A DNA stretch of 64,000 nucleotides from Candidatus Ichthyocystis sparus. GTDB lineage: Bacteria; Pseudomonadota; Gammaproteobacteria; Burkholderiales; 2013Ark19i. The notes under the pieces are model-generated. The model saw nothing but the letters and a program-made list of their open reading frames with translations, searched no databases and was not told where the DNA came from. Below are positions 58,029-64,000 of the stretch, piece by piece. Each line of letters opens with the position of its first letter. Position 1 is the stretch's first letter. The translations under genes and the position numbers were made by a program. Location of the stretch: NCBI RefSeq assembly GCF_900078745.1, contig NZ_FKII01000080.1, positions 1 to 64,000 on the forward strand, given 5' to 3'.

Positions 58029-60527
58029 ATGAAGAAAAAAGTTCTAATTATTGACATTTTCTCTCATTTACACCGTGCCTACCATGCACTACCAGACCTA
58101 AGAACACCTGACAATATGCCCACTGGTGCTATATACGGCGTACTTAAAATGTTAAATCATTTACGTGAGCACTATCCAGCAGATTGTGGGGTATGTGTGT
58201 TTGACTCTCCAGGGGAAAATTTTCGTCACAAGATTTATAAGGACTATAAGGCCAACCGTGGTAAACCAGATGACGATTTTATAATACAGATTGAACCATT
58301 AATCGAATGTATCAAGGCTAATGGGTGGAGCTATCTGCGAATAAATGGAGTAGAAGCAGATGATATAATAGGCACTATATCGACTCAATTCTCACAAATT
58401 GGGTACCGGTGTTTAATTTCAACTGGAGATAAAGATCTAGCTCAGTTGGTAGATGAGAATATAATCCTCATCAACGGTGAATATGTTGATATTGATATTG
58501 ATGGTGTTTATAAAAAATTTGGAGTTTGGCCACACCAAATTGTTGACTACCTGAGCTTAGTTGGTGATACATCAGACAACATACCAGGAGTGTACAAGGT
58601 AGGGCCTAAAACAGCTCAAAAATGGATAAGTCAGTACGAAAGTGTTGATGAGATTATAAATCAAAAAGATACATTCAAAGGTGTAATAGGAAACAACCTA
58701 AGGGCATCAATTGATCAGCTAAAAACAAATCGACAATTAATCACTGTTTTAAAGGACGTTGACTTAGATTTTGACATTAGCTACTTTACTTTTAAAGAGC
58801 CAGATATAGGAAAATTAAGAGATATTTATACGGAGCTTAATTTTTCTTCTTGGCTCAAAAAGCTTCCTGGCTACTCTCAGGAACATGAAGTTAGATTTAA
58901 CGCAGAGTATACCGATAAAGAAAAAGACATATTATTCATATTAGTAAATAAAAACAAAGGTGAAGATTGGATAAGTTTGACATATGAGGGTTCAGGAATA
59001 GATGGACTTCAAAAGAAGGAGAATGTGTCGACAGCAGAACTTAAGTCAATAGTGTCAGGACAAAAGCGTATAGTTACTTGTTCTGCAAAGGATTTGTTCC
59101 ATTTGATTAATACAGATCTGCATAACGAATCGGTAGTTGATGATGTTTCTCTTATATCATATGTTTTGGCTTCTCATAAAAAGCACAGTTTAGAAAACTT
59201 ACTAGAATCAATGCAATATGAAAATTGTTCATCGGACATAAATACAAATCATCTTAGATATGTGTGGAGAGATTTACAGAAACAATTACACAATAATCAT
59301 TCACAAGAAAACTTATATACTGATATTGAACTACCAGTACAAAGGTGTCTTTTTGCCATGGAAAAACAAGGGGTACTAATTGACACTGAATACTTGTTAG
59401 AACAGGGGAAGACATTTGATCATCAAATAAAGGAACTTACTAACAGCATATATCTTTTGGCTGGAGACAGATTTAATATATTATCAACTCTACAGTTACA
59501 GGAAGTACTGTTTGACAAATTAAATCTTCCGGTACTAAAAAAAACTCCCAAAGGTGCACCTTCTACTGATGAAGAAGTGCTTCACCAGTTAGCGGAGCAT
59601 CATGAAATTGCCGTTAATTTGATAACGTTTAGAATGCTTAGTAAATTGAAGTCTACGTATGTGGATGGGCTATTATCCAAGGTACATGAAAAAACTAGTC
59701 GCATTCATACTACCTATTGTCAAACTACAACTGTAACAGGTCGTTTGAGTAGTATAGAGCCTAATCTACAGAACATACCTATACGTAATATGGAAGGCAA
59801 ACTTATAAGAAAGGCATTTATAGCCCCCGAAGGGCATTTGTTACTATCAGCAGATTATTCGCAGATAGAACTAAGATTGTTAGCACATTTATCGCAAGAT
59901 AAAAATCTTTGTCAAGCATTACATAGCAATAAAGATATACATTGTGCTACTGCGGCAGAAGTACTTGGTAAGGATATAAAAAGCGTTACTGATGAGGAAC
60001 GAAGATGGGCGAAAACTATTAACTTTGGTCTTATGTACGGTATGTCTGCGTTTAGTTTAGCCAAACAACTTGGCATACCACAGCAGAATGCTCGGTTTTT
60101 TATTGATCGTTATTTCGAACGTTACACGCAAGTAGCACACTTTATGTCAAAAATTAGAGAATTTGCACACAGAGAAGGGTATGTTGAAACCATAATGGGC
60201 AGACGTATATGGATTTCTGACATAAATTCCAAAAACGTACACTTAAAAACTGCTGCTGAGCGTACTGCTATAAATGGACCTATGCAAGGCAGTGCAGCAG
60301 ATCTTATAAAGGTGGCCATGGTTAACTTGCACAACAGGTTAGCTGAGACAAATCTAGAAAGCACAATAATAATGCAGGTGCATGACGAATTGGTTTTAGA
60401 GGTACCTGAGTATGAGCTGGAAAAGGTATCCCAATTAGTACACGATACGATGGAGTCAGCTATAAAACTTTATGTTCCACTAGAAGTAACTATTTCTACG
60501 GGCAAAAACTGGGAATCAGCTCATTAG
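58029..60527 (+). CDS. polA: DNA polymerase I, without an intact proofreading exonuclease site
   Basis: 832 residues. The protein carries out repair synthesis, Okazaki fragment processing and RNA-primer removal. The N-terminal 5' nuclease domain (~1-280) is intact by motif: LIIDIFSHLHRAYHALP with D9, then EADDIIGT, STGDKDLAQL and GDTSDNIPGVYKVGPKTA. The middle domain (~300-420) lacks the FDTET motif and its first acidic pair, so 3'-5' proofreading is probably absent. One late acidic motif is still recognisable (DDVSLISYVL). The polymerase domain is complete: TGRLSSIEPNLQNIPIR, motif A DYSQIELR (D609), motif B K662 to Y670 (KTINFGLMYG), and motif C VHDELV (H785, D786, E787). The length is normal for a PolA of Rickettsiales-type bacteria (somewhat shorter than E. 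coli's). The ATG has only a weak ribosome binding site. Its 3' end overlaps folK tail to tail. Confidence 0.97.
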   Translation: MKKKVLIIDIFSHLHRAYHALPDLRTPDNMPTGAIYGVLKMLNHLREHYPADCGVCVFDSPGENFRHKIYKDYKANRGKPDDDFIIQIEPLIECIKANGWSYLRINGVEADDIIGTISTQFSQIGYRCLISTGDKDLAQLVDENIILINGEYVDIDIDGVYKKFGVWPHQIVDYLSLVGDTSDNIPGVYKVGPKTAQKWISQYESVDEIINQKDTFKGVIGNNLRASIDQLKTNRQLITVLKDVDLDFDISYFTFKEPDIGKLRDIYTELNFSSWLKKLPGYSQEHEVRFNAEYTDKEKDILFILVNKNKGEDWISLTYEGSGIDGLQKKENVSTAELKSIVSGQKRIVTCSAKDLFHLINTDLHNESVVDDVSLISYVLASHKKHSLENLLESMQYENCSSDINTNHLRYVWRDLQKQLHNNHSQENLYTDIELPVQRCLFAMEKQGVLIDTEYLLEQGKTFDHQIKELTNSIYLLAGDRFNILSTLQLQEVLFDKLNLPVLKKTPKGAPSTDEEVLHQLAEHHEIAVNLITFRMLSKLKSTYVDGLLSKVHEKTSRIHTTYCQTTTVTGRLSSIEPNLQNIPIRNMEGKLIRKAFIAPEGHLLLSADYSQIELRLLAHLSQDKNLCQALHSNKDIHCATAAEVLGKDIKSVTDEERRWAKTINFGLMYGMSAFSLAKQLGIPQQNARFFIDRYFERYTQVAHFMSKIREFAHREGYVETIMGRRIWISDINSKNVHLKTAAERTAINGPMQGSAADLIKVAMVNLHNRLAETNLESTIIMQVHDELVLEVPEYELEKVSQLVHDTMESAIKLYVPLEVTISTGKNWESAH

Positions 60528-61017
60528 ACCACTGTAAATCCGTCTTAACCAGGTGCTGTTGCGAAAGTGAATGTAACATATCCTTAACATATCCGTGCCC
60601 GGTAATATGTATATTTCCAGCAATTTCCAACAGTGGGACCAAAACGAAAGCCCGCTCTGAGATTTTGCAATGAGGAACGGTAAATGATCCCTCACTGTAA
60701 GGCATATATCCATAAATTATTACATCTATATCCAAAGTACGTGGACCATATCTGATATTATGCTGCCTTCTCCTGCCTAACAAGTTTTCAATCATCAAAA
60801 CAGCACGGCCAAGATCCGATAAGGAATAAGTCGTCTTAATTAAAAAAACGGCATTTAAAAAGTTAGGTTGCCAAACATTTATACACGGGACACTATCATA
60901 TATAGATGACTTCTTTATAATACTAATCCTGTGATCACATTCCAGCAAGTTGGCTGCATAGCTAAGGTAGCATTCCCGTTGACCTTGATTACTTCCCACA
61001 GAAAGGTAAGCATCCAT
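60496..61017 (-). CDS. folK: 2-amino-4-hydroxy-6-hydroxymethyldihydropteridine diphosphokinase (HPPK)
   Basis: 173 residues. This cytosolic folate-pathway enzyme transfers pyrophosphate from ATP to 6-hydroxymethyl-dihydropterin before dihydropteroate synthase acts. The family start AYLSVGSNQGQRE is present, as are NFLNAVFLIKT, the signature block RYGPRTLDIDVIIYG with the two metal-binding aspartates (D-I-D), and VPHCKISERAFVLVPLLEI. The C-terminus is ~10 residues longer than in typical 160-residue HPPKs and covers the last 32 bp of polA on the other strand. The ATG is preceded by GGGG (about 6 bases). Neither folP nor folB is next to it in the window. Confidence 0.95.
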   Translation of the reverse strand: MDAYLSVGSNQGQRECYLSYAANLLECDHRISIIKKSSIYDSVPCINVWQPNFLNAVFLIKTTYSLSDLGRAVLMIENLLGRRRQHNIRYGPRTLDIDVIIYGYMPYSEGSFTVPHCKISERAFVLVPLLEIAGNIHITGHGYVKDMLHSLSQQHLVKTDLQWSNELIPSFCP

Positions 61018-61992
61018 AACTACCCCATATCTCTCTAAGTTTAAGATACTACACTACCTTAAGATACTGCGCTAATGATCTTTAATTTATATAGACAAGA
61101 GTGGAATAATTTATACTGATACCAAATAACAATAAATTTGTGCACGTACTATTTTAACTTTGATTTTTTCATTAATATTGTTATAACCGCCGTGAGAACT
61201 TGAGTAACGAGATCCCTGCTTGCATAACATGTATATTATTGCAAGTCATGTAAAGTAAAGTTAGGCAAAACATTGCTAAGTATTGCAAATACTATAGCAA
61301 CTAATTGATCAATTTTACAAAGACTTTAACGGGGTGATATGTGTACAATTAACCTGTAGGTAGAGTTAGTATTAGCTTCATGTGTTCTGAATGAAACATA
61401 TAAGAACGTAGTGCAGGAATAGTAGACTCGAGTTTAGACCGGTTCTTCGTACTGACCATGTGAAAATAGGAGCAAAGGAGGTTGCAGCTGGCGTGATATC
61501 TGCACATCAACAATTAATTAATAATGTTAGTTAAGCCGCGCTGAAAGGCCGCGCTGAAAGTTAACAATCTTGTATCTTTATCACTTCAGTGGGAGGTAGG
61601 TCTATGAATGGAGTAGTTTCTGAATTGGATAATGAATCTGGAGTAGGATAAGTATTGTATATTGTCGATATATCTGTTTTATGTTCAAACAGAAATTGTT
61701 GTTATATCATTCTAAATGCAACATGAAACAATTATCACATAAACCTACAAATGTACACAAGGAAATATCAAATAAAATAAATTACAGATTTCCATACTAT
61801 GTATTATATTGTATTTTTTCAATACGTGCGTGGAGTGTGTTTTTTCTTAGCATAGATGTGTGTATTCTTTAAGAGCATATTAGGTTAAAGAACCTAAAGA
61901 ACCAGGGTTGATGTTAATTGCAGAGGGGTTTGTTTACAACGTGTGACCAATAGACTAAAAATGAGAACCATGTAAGTTTAAGGACTATCCTA
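61018..61992. other. Intergenic region upstream of the plus-strand family gene
   Basis: No gene is supported. The 63-residue plus frame at 61681-61872 contains the conserved family element and is treated as non-coding. A perfect 13-bp tandem duplication gccgcgctgaaag lies at 61535-61560. A 15-codon frame with a good ribosome binding site (gggaggtagg, then ATG at 61604; MNGVVSELDNESGVG) ends at 61651. It may be a leader or a remnant. The last 60 bases match the 5' ends of the array genes (gtttacaacgtgtgacc, then aaggac). Confidence 0.5.
61766..61786 (+). promoter_or_regulatory. Conserved upstream element, copy M (plus orientation)
   Basis: Reads tatcaaataaaataaattacag split by a four-base insertion (aaat) relative to the array form. 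It lies 207 bp before the GTG of the 61993 gene and in the same orientation relative to the gene as in the array. Confidence 0.5.
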
Positions 61993-62784
61993 GTGAAACG
62001 AAAATTGAGTAGTATGGGTACTGAACCAAGTAGCCCCGATGGTTTCGGTGGGCAAGATGGTGTATATGAGCTGATGCAGTCATCAAGTGGATGTGCATTA
62101 GGACAGGTCACGGGATCTTCTGAGACAGCGGGAGGGTTTGAATTAGATCCGGGTTTAGGGTCCATGCTTGTAATGGAGCCTGGTGTAGCGCTAATGCGGG
62201 GCATGTTTTACAACACTTTGCAAGTTCGTACTGTATTGGAGTTGGTAGGTCAAGTTTTAGCAATCAATGAAGATTTACTTAGAGAAGTAGGAGAGGGAAC
62301 TGGTGGAGGTTTGTGTGATCTTATTGAATCTAACCAGCTATTGCTAGGGGCCCTGATAGGTAGCATAGAACCATTGGAAGAAGCAACGGAAGGTGTGGGC
62401 TTACAAGAGGAGGAACAATCGTCAAGCGTCACAGGATTATCTGGGGAAGTAGAGGGGTTCATATTGGAGCCGCATTTAGCACAAATGATTGGAATGGAGC
62501 CTGGCGCAGAGTTGGTGCGGGGTATGTTTCACAACACTGCACAAGTTGGTGCTGTATTGGAATTGATAAGTCAAGTTTTATCAATAAATGAAGATCTAAT
62601 AGGGGAAGCGGGAGATGGAGCTAGCAGTGGTTCGTATGATAATTCTCTTGTTGAATCTAACAACATGTTGTTAGAGGCCCTGATGGGTAGCATAGAATCA
62701 CCAGTGGAAGGAGTAGCAGAAGAGGCAGAAGAACCAAAAGGTGTTTTTAATGCCATTAAAAATACAGAAAACCCCTTGGGTTGA
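61993..62784 (+). CDS. Plus-strand LGMxPG-module protein without a coil
   Basis: 263 residues, GTG start, MKRKLSSMGTEPSSPDG. AAGGA lies 8 bases upstream at 61980-61984, the same site as in the array genes. Module 1 is at ~45-130 (SMLVMEPGVALMRGMFYNTL, with V for the usual G) and module 2 at ~150-240 (MIGMEPGAELVRGMFHNTAQ). Both share VLELVGQVLAINEDL / VLELISQVLSINEDL and end ALxGSIE. The two modules are much alike, suggesting internal duplication. After a short acidic linker (VEGVAEEAEEPKG) the protein ends IKNTENPLG, with no coil, repeat or proline-rich part. It is the smallest member and the only one in the window on the plus strand. No signal peptide. It may be closest to the minimal functional unit of the family. 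Function unknown. Confidence 0.88.
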   Translation: MKRKLSSMGTEPSSPDGFGGQDGVYELMQSSSGCALGQVTGSSETAGGFELDPGLGSMLVMEPGVALMRGMFYNTLQVRTVLELVGQVLAINEDLLREVGEGTGGGLCDLIESNQLLLGALIGSIEPLEEATEGVGLQEEEQSSSVTGLSGEVEGFILEPHLAQMIGMEPGAELVRGMFHNTAQVGAVLELISQVLSINEDLIGEAGDGASSGSYDNSLVESNNMLLEALMGSIESPVEGVAEEAEEPKGVFNAIKNTENPLG

Positions 62785-63829
62785 ATATTACTTGGAGGAT
62801 TGTACAGTACTCCAGAACTTGTGAAAAGAAAGAATTAGAAAAGCACTATTGTGTACAATGATGGGCAATTGGGATATGTTAGAAGCATCTGTTGTGCTTG
62901 GTTGGTGGTACAAGTACAACTGGGAAGTAATTTGCTAGAACTAAGGTGTTAGTTTGCTAGAACACAGGGTGTTTTAGTCTCCAATATGAAGGACGTGCTG
63001 GTATTTTTATTTAGTAGATTTGGTACCTTTGTCTGAAAGTAAGAGTAAAGAGAAACGGCTAAGGGAGTTGATATCTGTTTTTGTCAACAAATCTTTCCTA
63101 AACTTATAGTAGAGTCCTCTACCTCACATTATTTAGACGATGCCTAGTCTTCAACTATTACTTGCTTTGGTATTTTCTTCAAAATTAATGAAAGGAGATA
63201 ATTCTTGTGTAAACTTGTGTACAAAAGTGAGTTTATTTAAATAAAGTTGCTGTATTTGTCAAGTATTTTTGAATACTGTGCATGTTGGTGGTCCCTTCAG
63301 TTCTTTCGAATTATTATCAAGCATGCTACCCGCCCCTTCTGTAATGCTAGTGTCAACTGTAAACCTTATAAAGGCAATATCTGCGCAATAAAATCTCGAA
63401 GAAGGAAGATAGTTATAGTTAGCGTATCAATTCTGTATAAATTATTTATATTTGGCTATGATTAGGTGGCAATAGGGTCACTGGCGTGAGGTAGATGATA
63501 TTATCAGTACTAGAGTGGAATTATGTCTGCTGTGGTATTGGCACGTAAGCAACTGTTTATGCTTGATTGTACCACCATTGATAGCTATCTATTAGTTTCC
63601 TTGCTTAGTTTAGACGTCGACGGAGTACTACGTTATAAAGCTGTGTACGTTGATAATGGGCATAAAAACTGATATTCATTGAGAAGTGAATAGTTTAAGT
63701 AAATAAGTATTTTTCAGTTACCAGGGAGGATTAGATAAAAATAAAATCGGCTTACGGCTTACTACTGTAATGGTAATTAGTACTCAGTTTGTTCTAAACA
63801 ATTTACTTTAAAGGTATTAAAGATACCCA
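62785..63829. other. Intergenic region without a supported gene
   Basis: The 72-residue frame at 63247-63465 has no ribosome binding site and no recognisable features. No coil remnant was found after the 61993 gene. The stretch may be a very diverged spacer in plus orientation, but I could not match boxes confidently before 63830. Confidence 0.35.
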
Positions 63830-64000
63830 TAAATAAGAGGTAAATTACAGTTTTTTTGACTTCTCCTCAATTAATTAAATTTTAAAAACTCTTAAGACTA
63901 CGTCAATTGATGAAAAACAACTGCTGCAACCACCAGTAAGAGGGGGAGGCGTAATGTTAGCAATGGTATGAAATTGATAAGGGATGATACTAGTTGAGGA
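63830..64000 (+). promoter_or_regulatory. Family upstream block in plus orientation, cut by the window edge (copy N)
   Basis: It contains ataaataagaggtaaattac and then attacagtttttttgac, followed by aattaattaaattttaaa, actacgtcaattgatgaaaa, accaccagtaagagg, gtaatgttagcaatgg and atactagttgagga. In that order these match the reverse complement of the block upstream of the array genes (for example at 2990-3150 and 7700-7880). The gene it would serve lies beyond the window. Confidence 0.55.

Noticed and set aside
61681-61872. 63-codon plus-strand frame
   Set aside because: It contains the conserved upstream element of the 61993 gene, and its residues show no family features.
1-64000. CRISPR array interpretation of the regular repeats
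   Set aside because: The repeats are in-frame protein-coding tandem units without unique spacers, and no cas genes are present.
1-64000. Mobile element as driver of the array
   Set aside because: No transposase, integrase or terminal inverted repeats were seen. Unequal crossing-over between homologous spacers explains the pattern more simply.
1-64000. tRNA genes in the long spacers
   Set aside because: I looked for T-arm signatures (gttcraatc) on both strands and for cloverleaf arms around them and found none convincing. A covariance-model scan would settle it.

Overview
The window is AT-rich and gene-sparse. It looks like the genome of a reduced, obligate intracellular alphaproteobacterium, most like the Anaplasmataceae (Ehrlichia/Neoehrlichia type). 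This is an inference from three things: the low coding density, the PolA with an eroded proofreading domain, and the large family of low-complexity, effector-like paralogs. Only two genes are securely recognisable by family: polA (58029-60527, +) and folK (60496-61017, -). I see no rRNA, tRNA, CRISPR array or insertion sequence.

Region 1 (about 1-54,000) is a long array of paralogous genes, all on the minus strand. Ten long open genes lie at 4984, 9902, 14401, 19151, 23487, 28904, 34620, 41451, 47370 and 51426 (left ends). Decayed copies or large remnants lie at 1040-2773, 39640-41455 and 45380-47001. The proteins share an N-terminus beginning MKRKL, two or three copies of a ~100-residue module (core LGMxPGExLxRGMFxGTPQ, then a hydrophobic helix, ending near ALMxSIEAP), often a proline- or acid-rich tandem repeat, and a long Glu/Lys/Arg-rich coiled coil of one of two classes (A or B). 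I do not recognise the family. None has a signal peptide or membrane segment. The genes are separated by spacers of about 1.1-2.5 kb that are themselves homologous to each other, so the amplified unit was gene plus spacer.

Upstream of every intact gene lies an AT-rich element, TATCAAATAAATTACAG (gene direction), 130-450 bp from the start, and an AAGGAC ribosome binding site about 8-13 bases before the start. Many members show frameshifts or lost 3' parts. The ancestral long form seems to have been modules + coil A + coil B, and most present genes are shortened versions.

Region 2 (54,700-58,000) holds a small two-helix membrane protein gene, two broken small membrane-protein genes that may be its relatives, and a minus-strand multi-spanning membrane protein gene.

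Region 3 (58,000-61,000) holds polA and folK, convergent and overlapping by 32 bp.

Region 4 (61,000-64,000) holds a plus-strand family member without the coil (61993-62784, GTG start). The window ends inside another copy of the family's upstream block, now in plus orientation. This predicts one more paralog on the plus strand just past the right edge. The family therefore flanks polA-folK on both sides, pointing away from the array on the right.
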